Assembly (NCBI GenBank): GCA_022340645.1
Contig: JAJDNP010000008.1
Coordinates: 1 to 54,469, forward strand
Direction: 5' to 3'
Source of the DNA: Gammaproteobacteria bacterium
GTDB lineage: Bacteria; Pseudomonadota; Gammaproteobacteria; SZUA-229
DNA: 54,469 bases
Shown here piece after piece: positions 15,644 through 25,335 of this stretch; the first letter of the stretch is position 1; each line of letters starts with the position of its first letter. The translations under genes and the position numbers were made by a program. The notes beneath the pieces were generated by a model. The model had not been told where the DNA came from, made no database searches, and saw only the letters and a list, made by a program, of their open reading frames with translations.

Positions 15644-18157
15644 TTACCTGTACCACAAAATATAATTGGTCTCCAGCGGCACGATAGCGTCGTCATGCGC
15701 AGGAATAATGCGTGGCGTGTAATCGGAGGCCGACCGGGCCGATGGCACTGTGCCTTGATAGACATAGGCATTGGCGGCGCCAGTAAGCAACAGCCCGCGT
15801 TCCAGAGACTGGCAGAATGGCTCGCCGTTTTCAGTCGGGTCGGCATACAACTCCACGCACACAGCTTCCGGCGGCAGTTCATCCAGGTACACCTGAACCT
15901 CAAAATAAGTACCGCTTTCTGTCTGGCTTGAGGTGACACTGCCAAAATGTATGTGCTGCCAGTGTTGTGTTAGTTGCTGGCACCAGTCCTCTAACTCGGA
16001 AGCGACGCCGGCGATGCGACGCTGATAGGCATCGGCAAGAGGCATATAATAATCCTCAGTATATTCCCGCAGCATACGGTTCGATGAAAACCTTGAGGTC
16101 AGACAGCCCATACTTTCACGCATGCGAGCAACCCACTGCCGTGGCAAGCCGGACACGTCCCGTTGATAGAAACATGGGATCACTTCTCTTTCCAGTAGCT
16201 GATAGAGCTGTTCTGCCTCCACTGCGTCCCAGGCGCCGATGTCATCGTGTTCGAGTCCATCCCCGAGGGCCCATCCCAACTCGGGCGCATAGGCCTCGGG
16301 CCACCACCCGTCCAGTTCCGACAGATTGAGTCCACCATTGACCAGCACCTTCATGCCGCTGGTGCCGCTGGCCTCCCAGGGGCGTCGCGGGGTGTTGATC
16401 CAGACATCCACCCCCTGGGTCAGTTTTGCGGCAATTCCCAGGTCGTAATCCTCAACGAACACAACGCGATCGTCGATACCGTTACTTTCCAGGAAATCCT
16501 GCCATTGACGCAGCATGTACTTACCCACCCGGTCTCGCGGATGGGCCTTGCCGGCAAACACCAGCTGCACCGGCCGGTCACGGTTGTAGAGCAAGCCGGC
16601 CAGGCGTTGTGGGTCATGCAGCAACAGATTGGGCCGCTTGTACCCGGCGAAACGCCGCGCAAAGCCCAGGGTCAAGGTATCCGGGTCGAGTACTTCTTTA
16701 CACGCCTGAATTCTTCTGCGCGCTGCGCCACGCCCACGATGCTGACGCTCCAGCCGCTGCCGCAGGAATTCAATCAGCTGTCGGCGACCCTCGGCACGGA
16801 ATGACCATAATTTTTCATCAGATAATTGTCGTAAATCTTCCTCCACAGAATCCAGTGTACCCAGCCAGCGGGACTTGCCACAGGCCTCGGTCCACAATGC
16901 ATCGGCAGCGGCAGAGTCCCAGCTCGGCACGTGTATACCATTGGTAACATAACCCACGGGCACCTCGTGTCGTGGCCAGTGGGGAAACATGTTCTGGAAA
17001 ATACCCCGGCTGACTTCGCCATGCAGACGACTGACGCCGTTGACGGCGCCGGCGCCGCGCATGGCCAGGCAGGCCATATTAAATGGCTCATCGATATTGG
17101 CAGGATCAATGCGACCAAGGCGGAGGAGTTCATCCAGAGCTATACCAAGTTGTTCCGCGTAATTACGAAAATACACGGCGAACAGGTCCGGCGCGAAGCG
17201 GTCGAAACCGGCTGCTACCGGTGTGTGCGTGGTGAACAGGTTGCCCGCCCGCGTCGCCCGCAGCGCCACCTGAAAAGACTGACCACTATGCTGCATGAAC
17301 TGCCTGGCCCGCTCAAGAACAGCGAAAGCCGCATGACCTTCATTGAGATGACACACCGGGCAGGCAATACCTAATATCTCCAGCAATCGCCAGCCGCCAA
17401 TACCCAGTACTATTTCCTGTTGCAGGCGCATCTCCGCGCCACCACCATAAAGTTCACTGGTAATAGCCCGATCACCGGGATCGTTGAGCGGATCATTACT
17501 GTCGAGCAACAACAGGGTACGGCGCCCCACCTGCCCTCGCCAGGTACGTAGCCGTAAGACTCGGCCAGGCAGTTCGAGAGCGACATGTACCCATTCACCA
17601 TTATCATCACGCAAAGGCACCACCGGCAACATGGTCGGATCGTTATAGGGATAAAACTCTATCTGTTCACCATCAGCATTTAGCGCCTGACGGAAGTAAC
17701 CCTGCTGGTAGAGTAGACCGACGCCGACCAGGGGCACGTTCAGGTCACAGGCGGTCTTCAGATAATCACCCGCCAGCACCCCCAGACCACCTGAGTAGAT
17801 CGGCAATGATTCGCAGATACCAAACTCCATACTGAAATAGGCAATATAACCGGAAAAGGCGCCATCGACGGTCTCGGTGAACCAGGATTTTTCATCGAAA
17901 TGGGCCTCGCGTACATCAAGCTGCTGCTGCAGTTTTTCAATGAACCCGGGATCGGCTGCCAGTGTCTGCAGTCGCGAGTCAGAGACTGTTTCCAGAATCA
18001 GCCAGGGATTGGCAGTAGCCTCCCACAATTCGGGGGCTACCTGTCGCCACAGGGTATCGGCGCCGTGATTCCAGCTCCAGCGCAGATCCAGCGCCAGTAT
18101 CGCCAGGCCTTGCAAGGATTCAGGCAAGGCGCGGGGAAGGTAGTGATTGCTTTGCAT
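15644..18157 (-). CDS. Alpha-glucan (glycogen/maltodextrin) phosphorylase, DUF3417 type
   Basis: 837 residues when begun at the ATG at 18155-18157 (MQSNHYLPRALPESLQGLA); the longer ORF would run into the preceding phosphoketolase gene. The N-terminus is the DUF3417 helical domain (LALDLRWSWNHGADTLWRQV). EFGICESLPIYSGGLGVLAGDYLK, HLNEGHAAF and the pyridoxal-phosphate site EASGTSGMKVLVNGG with LSELDGWWPEAY mark the phosphorylase core. It releases glucose-1-phosphate from the non-reducing ends of glycogen or maltodextrin using phosphate. It is the third gene of an ackA - xfp - glgP-like cluster, 88 bp after the phosphoketolase stop, so glycogen breakdown may feed the phosphoketolase shunt. Cytoplasmic. 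Confidence 0.92.
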   Translation of the reverse strand: MQSNHYLPRALPESLQGLAILALDLRWSWNHGADTLWRQVAPELWEATANPWLILETVSDSRLQTLAADPGFIEKLQQQLDVREAHFDEKSWFTETVDGAFSGYIAYFSMEFGICESLPIYSGGLGVLAGDYLKTACDLNVPLVGVGLLYQQGYFRQALNADGEQIEFYPYNDPTMLPVVPLRDDNGEWVHVALELPGRVLRLRTWRGQVGRRTLLLLDSNDPLNDPGDRAITSELYGGGAEMRLQQEIVLGIGGWRLLEILGIACPVCHLNEGHAAFAVLERARQFMQHSGQSFQVALRATRAGNLFTTHTPVAAGFDRFAPDLFAVYFRNYAEQLGIALDELLRLGRIDPANIDEPFNMACLAMRGAGAVNGVSRLHGEVSRGIFQNMFPHWPRHEVPVGYVTNGIHVPSWDSAAADALWTEACGKSRWLGTLDSVEEDLRQLSDEKLWSFRAEGRRQLIEFLRQRLERQHRGRGAARRRIQACKEVLDPDTLTLGFARRFAGYKRPNLLLHDPQRLAGLLYNRDRPVQLVFAGKAHPRDRVGKYMLRQWQDFLESNGIDDRVVFVEDYDLGIAAKLTQGVDVWINTPRRPWEASGTSGMKVLVNGGLNLSELDGWWPEAYAPELGWALGDGLEHDDIGAWDAVEAEQLYQLLEREVIPCFYQRDVSGLPRQWVARMRESMGCLTSRFSSNRMLREYTEDYYMPLADAYQRRIAGVASELEDWCQQLTQHWQHIHFGSVTSSQTESGTYFEVQVYLDELPPEAVCVELYADPTENGEPFCQSLERGLLLTGAANAYVYQGTVPSARSASDYTPRIIPAHDDAIVPLETNYILWYR

Positions 18158-18245
18158 ATTTATTGTCTCATGTATTAGCCCGGCGTATAGCTTGCCATAA
18201 CTCGGTTCATGCGGTGACGAAACAGCCAGCCGGCGGAACACTGGG

Positions 18246-20645
18246 TCACGAATGCAATAATGACCATTTCCACTCACGTATTTCAGGCATGTCCTGCCCA
18301 ACGCGGTCAATGTACTGTTTATGTTCTGTGAGTTTATCGCGCATATGCTGCTTCAGATATACGGCCCGGTAACCGAGCTTCGGCACCCGGTCAATGACGT
18401 CCATCACCAGATGGAAACGATCCAGATCGTTGAGTACCGTCATGTCAAACGGTGTAGTGGTAGTGCCCTCTTCCTTGTAACCACGCACGTGCAGGTTCTT
18501 ATGGTTAGTGCGCCGGTAGGCCAGACGATGAATTAACCACGGGTAACCATGAAAGGCGAATACGATCGGCTTATCGGTGGTGAACAGAGCATCAAAATCC
18601 TTATCTGGCAGACCGACGGGGTGTTCTTCCCGCGGTTGCAGCGTCATCAGGTCAACAATGTTTATCACCCGCACCTTGAGTTCCGGTGCATGCTCACGCA
18701 GCAATTCGACGGCCGCCAGCGTTTCGATGGTGGGGACATCACCGGCGCAGGCCATGACCACGTCAGGTTCGCTGTCGCGATCATTGCTGGCCCATTCCCA
18801 GATACCGATGCCGGCATGGCAATGCTTGATGGCCGCTTCCATGTCCAGCCACTGCGGCCCGGGCTGCTTGCCCGCAACGATGACATTGACCCGGTCACGG
18901 CTACGCAGGCATTTATCGGCAACGTAGAGTAGAGAATTGGCATCAGGCGGCAGATAAACGCGCACGATATTGGCCTTTTTGTTGACCACATGATCGATAA
19001 AACCCGGATCCTGGTGGGAAAACCCGTTGTGATCCTGGCGCCAGACGTGTGATGTCAGCAGAATATTCAGCGAAGCTATCGGCCGCCGCCAGGGGATTTC
19101 CTTGCTCACCTTCAACCACTTGGCGTGCTGATTGAACATGGAATCGACAATGTGAATAAAGGCTTCATAACATGAAAGGAAACCATGGCGTCCGGTCAGC
19201 AGGTAACCTTCCAGCCAGCCCTGACAGGTGTGTTCTGACAGTATTTCCATGACCCGGCCATCCGGGGCCAGGTGGTCATCATCGTCATAGGTTTCCGCCA
19301 CCCAGGTGCGGTTGCTCACTTCCAACAGGGCGCCCAAGCGATTGGAGACGGTTTCGTCCGGACCCATCACACGAAAGTTGCGGCGTGGCAGGCTGCGCTG
19401 CATCACGTCGCGCAGAAAATCACCCAGCCGACGGGTTGCCTCGCCTACTACGCTGCCCGGCTGTGGTACGCCAAGGGCATAGTCGCCATAGTCTGGCAGC
19501 TTTAAGTCGCGCAGCAACAGCCCGCCATTAGCATGGGGATTAGCACCCATACGCCGCTCACCCCGTGGCGCCAGTTCCATCAGTTCCGTTTTCAGGCTGC
19601 CATTTTCATCGAATAATTCCTCCGGCCGGTAGCTCTTCATCCACTGCTCCAGTACCTGAATGTGCGCCGGTTTGCTGGCGAGCTCGGCAAACGGCACCTG
19701 GTGAGCGCGCCAGCTGCCTTCCAGTTTGAGGCCGTCGAGTTCTTTGGGGCAGGTCCACCCCTTGGGGGTGCGCAAAATGATCATCGGCCAGCGTGGTCGC
19801 GTCACCGTACCCGTACCTCGCGCCTGCGTCTGGATAGCCTGGATGTCATCCATCGCTTTATCCAGTGTCGCCGCCATAAGCTGATGCACAGCCCGGGGAT
19901 CGGAGCCTTCCACAAAATACGGCTGGTAACCATAACCTGTGAACAGATGCTTGAGCTCTTCCTCACTGATCCGCGCCAGCACTGTCGGGTTGGCAATCTT
20001 GTAGCCATTTAAGTGCAGGATCGGCAACACCGTCCCATCCGTGGCCGGGTTGAGAAACTTGTTGGAATGCCAGGATGTCGCCAGCGGGCCAGTCTCGGCC
20101 TCACCGTCGCCCACCACGCAGGCGACAATCAGGTCCGGATTGTCAAAGGCGGCGCCAAAGGCGTGGCTGAGAGAGTAACCCAGCTCACCGCCTTCATGGA
20201 TCGAGCCCGGTGTTTCCGGCGCGGCATGACTGGGAATGCCGCCTGGAAAGGAAAACTGACGGAACAGCTTTTTCATGCCATCGCGATCCTGTGTGATATT
20301 GGGGTACAGCTCGCTATAGCTGCCCTCAAGATAGGTGTTGGCGACAATACCCGGCGCACCATGGCCGGGTCCGGTGACGTAAAGTATGTTCAGCTCCCGT
20401 TGTTTAATCAGCCGGTTGAGATGCACATAAATCAGGTTCAATCCAGGCGTCGTACCCCAGTGGCCCAGCAGGCGAGGTTTGATATGCTCAATTGTCAGGG
20501 GTTCTTGCAGTAAGGGGTTAGCCAGTAAATAGATCTGGCCAATGGACAGGTAATTCGCCGCCCGCCAGTAGGCATGGATACGTTCCAGTTCAGTGGCGGA
20601 TAAAGGCGCGCCCTCAATGGTTGATGCAGTTGTGATGTCATTCAT
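18246..20645 (-). CDS. xfp: Xylulose-5-phosphate/fructose-6-phosphate phosphoketolase
   Basis: 799 residues, the usual length. ThDP-dependent fold with [16 protein letters not shown], the [20 protein letters not shown] substrate region, [32 protein letters not shown] and the ThDP-binding [21 protein letters not shown]. The C-terminal domain carries [17 protein letters not shown]. It splits xylulose-5-P or fructose-6-P with phosphate into acetyl phosphate plus glyceraldehyde-3-P or erythrose-4-P. AGGAAAG precedes the ATG. The acetate kinase gene lies 42 bp upstream, so acetyl phosphate would be used for ATP. Cytoplasmic. Confidence 0.95.
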   Translation of the reverse strand: MNDITTASTIEGAPLSATELERIHAYWRAANYLSIGQIYLLANPLLQEPLTIEHIKPRLLGHWGTTPGLNLIYVHLNRLIKQRELNILYVTGPGHGAPGIVANTYLEGSYSELYPNITQDRDGMKKLFRQFSFPGGIPSHAAPETPGSIHEGGELGYSLSHAFGAAFDNPDLIVACVVGDGEAETGPLATSWHSNKFLNPATDGTVLPILHLNGYKIANPTVLARISEEELKHLFTGYGYQPYFVEGSDPRAVHQLMAATLDKAMDDIQAIQTQARGTGTVTRPRWPMIILRTPKGWTCPKELDGLKLEGSWRAHQVPFAELASKPAHIQVLEQWMKSYRPEELFDENGSLKTELMELAPRGERRMGANPHANGGLLLRDLKLPDYGDYALGVPQPGSVVGEATRRLGDFLRDVMQRSLPRRNFRVMGPDETVSNRLGALLEVSNRTWVAETYDDDDHLAPDGRVMEILSEHTCQGWLEGYLLTGRHGFLSCYEAFIHIVDSMFNQHAKWLKVSKEIPWRRPIASLNILLTSHVWRQDHNGFSHQDPGFIDHVVNKKANIVRVYLPPDANSLLYVADKCLRSRDRVNVIVAGKQPGPQWLDMEAAIKHCHAGIGIWEWASNDRDSEPDVVMACAGDVPTIETLAAVELLREHAPELKVRVINIVDLMTLQPREEHPVGLPDKDFDALFTTDKPIVFAFHGYPWLIHRLAYRRTNHKNLHVRGYKEEGTTTTPFDMTVLNDLDRFHLVMDVIDRVPKLGYRAVYLKQHMRDKLTEHKQYIDRVGQDMPEIREWKWSLLHS

Positions 20646-20687
20646 AAGCTACTTTCCTTTGTTGTACATATTAAATGCCGCCGTCGT

Positions 20688-21878
20688 TCAGGCTGCGAAG
20701 ACGGTTGTCGCTGTATGCCGTGCAATCACCAGCTCCTCGTCCGTCGGGATCACCCAGGCAGAGACTTTGCTGGTATCAGCACTAATCTTTAATGCGTTAT
20801 CCTGATTAGCCTGTGCATTGATATCGAGGCCAAGCCACGCTACTGTCTGACAGATAGTCGCCCGTATCGGCGCAGCATGTTCACCAATACCGCCGGTGAA
20901 GACGATCGCATCCAGGCCACCCAGTGCCACCGCCAACGAACCCAGCTCGCGACTGATGCGATAGCAGAAGAAATCAACGGCCTCGGCTGACGCGGGGCGA
21001 TCGCTGCTTAACAGGGTACGCATATCACCGCTGATCCCGGACAATCCCAACAGTCCGGACTGATGGTGCAGTAAATCGGAGATCTCACCGCCTGTCATGC
21101 CGCGTTCCAGTAAATACAGCACGATGGCCGGATCAATCGCACCACTACGCGTCCCCATCGGTAAGCCATCCAGTGGCGTAAAACTCATGGTGGTGGCGAC
21201 ACTTTGTCTGTTGTAGAGTGCACACATACTGACACCATGACCCAGATGAGCAACCACCACTTTGCCGTTTGCCGCATCACCCAGGTGTATCGGTAATACA
21301 CCGGCGATGTATTCATAGGACAGACCATGAAAGCCGTAACGTCGAACTCCCTGCTGCGTCAATGAACGGGGAAGTGCAAATCGCTGTTCCCGGTAAGGCA
21401 TGCTGGCATGAAAGGCTGTATCGAAACACGCCACTTGCGGCATATGTGGATGTTGCGCCATCAGGGCTGCAATGGCGTACAGGGCATGGGGCTGGTGCAA
21501 GGGCGCAAGCGTACTTAATGACTGCAATTGATCGAGTACCGTTTCATCCAGGCGCACGGCTTGAGCAAAGGCAGTGCCGCCATGCACCACACGGTGACCG
21601 GCCGCCACAATTCGCAATGTAGCTGCTTCCTTCTCCAGCCAGTGCAGAATAGTCTGCAGCGCCTGTGTATGGTTATCGACAACTACAGAACTCTCTATCG
21701 AGTTATCGTTAGCTCCCCGACCCTCTATAATTGTGATTGTTAATTTTGCCTGCGCACCAATATTGTCTACCTCACCACTGTATAACCGGCATTGTTCGCT
21801 CATGGTAGCAACATGCGCAAACAGCGCGAACTTGATGCTGGATGATCCGGCGTTAAGCACCAGTATTGCATCGTTCAT
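20688..21878 (-). CDS. ackA: Acetate kinase
   Basis: 396 residues. VLNAGSSSIKFALF at the N-terminus is the ASKHA phosphate-binding loop. GHRVVHGGTAF (about residue 95), CFDTAFHASMP (catalytic Asp), RYGFHGLSYEYI and VVAHLGHGVSMCA are the family signatures, and VFTGGIGEHAAPIR lies near the end. It interconverts acetyl phosphate plus ADP with acetate plus ATP. Start taken as the ATG at 21876-21878; a TTG directly upstream is also possible. First gene of the ackA-xfp-glucan phosphorylase cluster; no phosphotransacetylase gene is adjacent, so the acetyl phosphate most likely comes from the phosphoketolase. Confidence 0.95.
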   Translation of the reverse strand: MNDAILVLNAGSSSIKFALFAHVATMSEQCRLYSGEVDNIGAQAKLTITIIEGRGANDNSIESSVVVDNHTQALQTILHWLEKEAATLRIVAAGHRVVHGGTAFAQAVRLDETVLDQLQSLSTLAPLHQPHALYAIAALMAQHPHMPQVACFDTAFHASMPYREQRFALPRSLTQQGVRRYGFHGLSYEYIAGVLPIHLGDAANGKVVVAHLGHGVSMCALYNRQSVATTMSFTPLDGLPMGTRSGAIDPAIVLYLLERGMTGGEISDLLHHQSGLLGLSGISGDMRTLLSSDRPASAEAVDFFCYRISRELGSLAVALGGLDAIVFTGGIGEHAAPIRATICQTVAWLGLDINAQANQDNALKISADTSKVSAWVIPTDEELVIARHTATTVFAA

Positions 21879-22076
21879 CAATACAGTCCCGGTGATGGAT
21901 TAACGTTCACAATACTTGTCACCTCAGTTAATGGTTTGCGTAGCTTCCCAGGTAATATCGTAAAAGAGACAATAAATTACTACTCGCCTGTTTTTTTCAG
22001 TTGCGCACATAAGACATCCAGATCCAGACCAGGTTCGGTCAGCTCTGAAAATAAGAATAAGTGGGGTCCCCCATTA

Positions 22077-22188
22077 GCCAGTAAGTTAAGAATGCAGGTC
22101 GAATTTATTCGCACGATGCGCGCATACGTTGGCACCGCTGTGCGAATTTGTCGCACCGGCAACAGAAAAATTAGCTTAACTTACTGGC
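22077..22188. repeat. Palindromic repeat element, copy B
   Basis: The arms GCCAGTAAGTTAAG and CTTAACTTACTGGC flank inner arms containing GCAGGT..GAATTTATTCGCAC / GTGCGAATTTGTCGCACC, with a GTTGGCACC centre. The outer arms match copy A and the inner part resembles copies C and D. It occupies most of the 336-bp gap between ackA and the ABC transporter operon and lies directly after the operon's last gene, where it could act as a transcript end. Confidence 0.8.
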
Positions 22189-22214
22189 ATTGACTCTGAC
22201 CCGGTTTTTCCGAA

Positions 22215-23336
22215 TTACCTGATGATATCTCCATTGCGATCAAACAGGTAAACTGAATCCGGGTTGATATAGAACATTTCATCGCCACCGTGCGGCTGCT
22301 CAAGCTTGCCTGCAATGCGGGCGATTAATGGTATATCCGGGCAACTGTCGCCAGCCTCCCGCAAATTGAAGTAAATCAGCGATTCATGCCCGAGAAACTC
22401 AACGGCCACTGTTTTTATCCTGATCTCGACACTGTTCTGTTCTGGTAAGATGGAGAATGCCTCAGGCCTGATACCAACATGTACTTCCCTGTCGATGTGT
22501 TTCCTGATTGTTTCATCATCCGGTTGCGATAAAGCAGACAGCCTGATCACTTGTGTGCCGATAGCAAGATCGACACCTTCATTGCCTGTGTTTAGTACTT
22601 TAGAGGGAATAATGTTCATCCCGGGGTTGCCGATAAACTTCGCCACGAAAATATTATGCGGCTGCCGATAGAGTTCATCCGGTGTGCCAACCTGTTGTAT
22701 TGACCCTGCATTCATCACCGCCACCCGGTCGCCGAGCGTCATGGCTTCGACCTGGTCATGCGTGACATACAGCGTGGTTTTATGCAGGCGTTTCTGTAAT
22801 TGCGCAATATCGGCGCGAATCTGTGCACGGAGCTTTGCATCCAGATTCGATAGCGGCTCATCCAGCAGGAACACGCTGGGATCGCGTACCAGGGCACGGC
22901 CCATGGCAACGCGTTGCCGTTGTCCACCCGATAACTGTTTCGGCTTGCGTTCGAGCAACTCAGAGAGGTTTAACATATCCGCTATTGCAGTTACCTTCTC
23001 CCTGATGGCAGGCATTGGTATATGTGCCATGCGCAACGGGAATTCAAGGTTACGGCGTATGCTCATATGGGGATACAAGGCATAATTTTGAAATACCATG
23101 GCGACATTACGTTGTTGCGGTGTCGCGTGATTAACAATCCTGTTGTTAATCGATATTTCACCTGCAGTAACTTCCTCCAGTCCGGCAAGAAGTCGCAATA
23201 CGGTGGATTTACCGCAGCCGGACGGTCCAACCAGCACCACCATTTCTCCATTTTGGATGCTCAGGCTGAAATGCTGCAGCGCCAGTGTGCCATCATCAAA
23301 GCGCTTGCTGACATTATTAAACACGACCCTGGCCAT
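22215..23336 (-). CDS. Sugar ABC transporter ATP-binding subunit (MalK/UgpC/MsmK type)
   Basis: 373 residues. Walker A GPSGCGKST (about residue 38), Q-loop VFQNYALYPHMS, signature LSGGQRQRVAMGRALVRDPSVFLLDEPLSNLDAKLR including Walker B, and the switch histidine in YVTHDQVEAM. The C-terminal OB-fold/TOBE region (VGIRPEAFSI) is of the MalK type. It powers import through the two permeases encoded upstream. A TTG directly before the ATG at 23334-23336 is an alternative start. A 246-bp palindromic element separates it from the permease gene, which may reduce or decouple its expression. It could serve several sugar importers. Confidence 0.93.
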   Translation of the reverse strand: MARVVFNNVSKRFDDGTLALQHFSLSIQNGEMVVLVGPSGCGKSTVLRLLAGLEEVTAGEISINNRIVNHATPQQRNVAMVFQNYALYPHMSIRRNLEFPLRMAHIPMPAIREKVTAIADMLNLSELLERKPKQLSGGQRQRVAMGRALVRDPSVFLLDEPLSNLDAKLRAQIRADIAQLQKRLHKTTLYVTHDQVEAMTLGDRVAVMNAGSIQQVGTPDELYRQPHNIFVAKFIGNPGMNIIPSKVLNTGNEGVDLAIGTQVIRLSALSQPDDETIRKHIDREVHVGIRPEAFSILPEQNSVEIRIKTVAVEFLGHESLIYFNLREAGDSCPDIPLIARIAGKLEQPHGGDEMFYINPDSVYLFDRNGDIIR

Positions 23337-23348
23337 CAAACCGCCCTA

Positions 23349-23594
23349 ACCCGCATATTGCACGAAGGATTTGGAATTTATGGGCAAGCTGGCAATACAG
23401 GTTGGACGATCACCCGCAGATTCATAGTCGTAGCTATGGATCAAGGGAGATCGTTCAAGATGTGCAGCTAGATTGCTCATAAAACTAAACAGGACAAAAT
23501 GTATCCGCCAAATTTATCCCATGATATTACATAATCTACTGATAAATATTTGTTAAATGTCCACATTTTGTCCGCCTTCGTGCAATATGCGGGT
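23349..23594. repeat. Element with 20-bp perfect inverted ends inside the ABC operon
   Basis: ACCCGCATATTGCACGAAGG (23349-23368) and its exact inverse (23575-23594) bound a noncoding 246-bp segment. Inside are a second inverted pair GGACAAAATGT.../...ACATTTTGTCC and a core CATAGTCGTAGCTATGG (23423-23439) that resembles the core of the element at 54348-54467. The right end reaches the permease stop codon. It looks like a MITE inserted between two genes of one operon. Confidence 0.75.
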
Positions 23595-24430
23595 CAACCC
23601 TTGACACCCGTCGTTGCCACCCCGGCAACAAACCAGCGCTGGAACACAATGAAAACCAGCAATACCGGGGAAACCATCATGACGCCGAAAGCAAAAATAT
23701 CGCCCCACTGCAATGGCGGCAAGGTATAAAAAGCCGCGATACCCAGCGGCAGCGGCCGCACCTCTTCACTGTGTGTCACCATCAGCGGCCACAAAAACGA
23801 ACCCCATTGCGTCAGGAAAGTAAGAATCGCTACCGCGGCATACACCGGCTTTGCATTGGGGGCAACAATGTTGAAAAAAATGCGCCAGCTGCCGGCGCCG
23901 TCAATTCGCGCCGCTTCCTCGAACTCCCTGGGCAGTCCCAGAAAAAACGTGTAGAACAGGTAAATGGAGAAGGCATTGGCAATAAACGGCACGATCTGTA
24001 CCAGGTAGGTATCACGCCAGCCCAGCAAGGTGACTTCATAAAACAGCGGTACTGCGATCGCTTCCAGCGGAATAATCATCAGCGCTATGATGACCAGCAA
24101 AATCCAGTCGCGTCCCGGCCAGCGCAGGCGCGCCAGGGCGTATCCCGCCAGTGAGTTGACCAGTGCGCCGGCAATAACAATTGTGGAAGTGATCAACATG
24201 GAATTTAGCAGATAGCGCAGGAACGGCACGCGATCGAATACATCCTGGTAATTCTGCATACTCATACTGGCAGGAAAATATCCTTGCAGCGAACCCGCAT
24301 GCTGCAGCACCAGGTCGTCGGCTTTAAAACTGCCTGCCAGCATCATCCACACGGGGATCAGGAAAATCAGTGACATACCAGGCAACAGGCTATACACCAG
24401 CACCGAATTGAGCACACGCCGATGATTCAT
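23594..24430 (-). CDS. Sugar ABC transporter permease, MalG type
   Basis: 278 residues with six predicted membrane helices. The cytoplasmic coupling motif EEAARIDGAGSWRIFFNIVAPNAKP (about residue 185) is the EAA loop that contacts the ATPase. It overlaps the upstream permease gene by 4 bases (ATGA), indicating translational coupling. It forms the heterodimeric channel with the MalF-type partner in the inner membrane. Its last codons run into the inverted-repeat element, without obvious loss of sequence. Confidence 0.93.
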   Translation of the reverse strand: MNHRRVLNSVLVYSLLPGMSLIFLIPVWMMLAGSFKADDLVLQHAGSLQGYFPASMSMQNYQDVFDRVPFLRYLLNSMLITSTIVIAGALVNSLAGYALARLRWPGRDWILLVIIALMIIPLEAIAVPLFYEVTLLGWRDTYLVQIVPFIANAFSIYLFYTFFLGLPREFEEAARIDGAGSWRIFFNIVAPNAKPVYAAVAILTFLTQWGSFLWPLMVTHSEEVRPLPLGIAAFYTLPPLQWGDIFAFGVMMVSPVLLVFIVFQRWFVAGVATTGVKG

Positions 24431-25335
24431 TCAATTGCCTTCTCGTGTTTAAGTACATAGCGCTGCAGCAGTGTTATCAGTAAAACAATGGTGAAGAATA
24501 CCACAGTCATGGCGGCACCCCTGGCTACCTGCTGGCCGGCGAAAGCGGCGTTGACGGCTTCATACATTACCGTCGTGGTCGCATGCTGCGGACCGCCCTG
24601 TGTCATGATCTGCACCTGATCAAACAATCGAAACGCCAGGATAGTGGTTACCAGCACAACAAAAATCAAGGCATTGCGTAACTGTGGCAGGGTAATATGC
24701 AGGAACTGCTGCCGCCCGCTGGCGCCGTCCACTTTTGCTGCTTCATACAGTTCCGCGGGTATCGACTGCAAGGCAGCCAGCAGGATCACCATCTGAAAAC
24801 CCACCCCCTGCCAGATAGAGGTTAAGGTTATGGCAGGCAGGGCCCAGAAAGTATCATGTAAAAAATCGCGCGGCTGCCAGGCCCCCAGGGTGACGAATTC
24901 CAGGAGACTGTTGATGGTGCCCTGAGGCCCGGGCGCAAACATTAAAATCCACACCACCGACACCAGCGACAGCGGAAATACGACCGGCATAAAAAACAGC
25001 GAGCGAAAAGCGATCATGCCCCGCAGGGGCCGATTAACTAACGTCGCCAGCAGCAATGCCAGTACCGTTTGCAGCGGCACCACGGTCAATGCAAACAGCG
25101 TATTATTGCCTAATGCGCGCAAAAAAGCGGTATCAGTAAAAATACGCTGGTATTGCGTCCACCCCATGAACTCGGTTGGCAGCGGTGAACCCAGGCGAAG
25201 ATTGGTAAAGGAAAGCAGCAGCGCCAGCGCAAATGGCAACAGCACAAAACTCAACAGGCCGGCTATTGCAGGCAGGATGAACACCCAGGCAGCAGCAGTA
25301 TCCTGCCTGGACAAGTTATCCGGTTGCGTTGTCAT
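24427..25335 (-). CDS. Sugar ABC transporter permease, MalF type
   Basis: 302 residues. An N-terminal cytoplasmic tail (MTTQPDNLSRQDTAAAW) leads into six helices. The EAA motif YEAAKVDGASGRQQFLHITLPQLR is near residue 205. The start overlaps the binding-protein stop by one base (TAATG). Partner of the MalG-type permease. Confidence 0.93.
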   Translation of the reverse strand: MTTQPDNLSRQDTAAAWVFILPAIAGLLSFVLLPFALALLLSFTNLRLGSPLPTEFMGWTQYQRIFTDTAFLRALGNNTLFALTVVPLQTVLALLLATLVNRPLRGMIAFRSLFFMPVVFPLSLVSVVWILMFAPGPQGTINSLLEFVTLGAWQPRDFLHDTFWALPAITLTSIWQGVGFQMVILLAALQSIPAELYEAAKVDGASGRQQFLHITLPQLRNALIFVVLVTTILAFRLFDQVQIMTQGGPQHATTTVMYEAVNAAFAGQQVARGAAMTVVFFTIVLLITLLQRYVLKHEKAIE

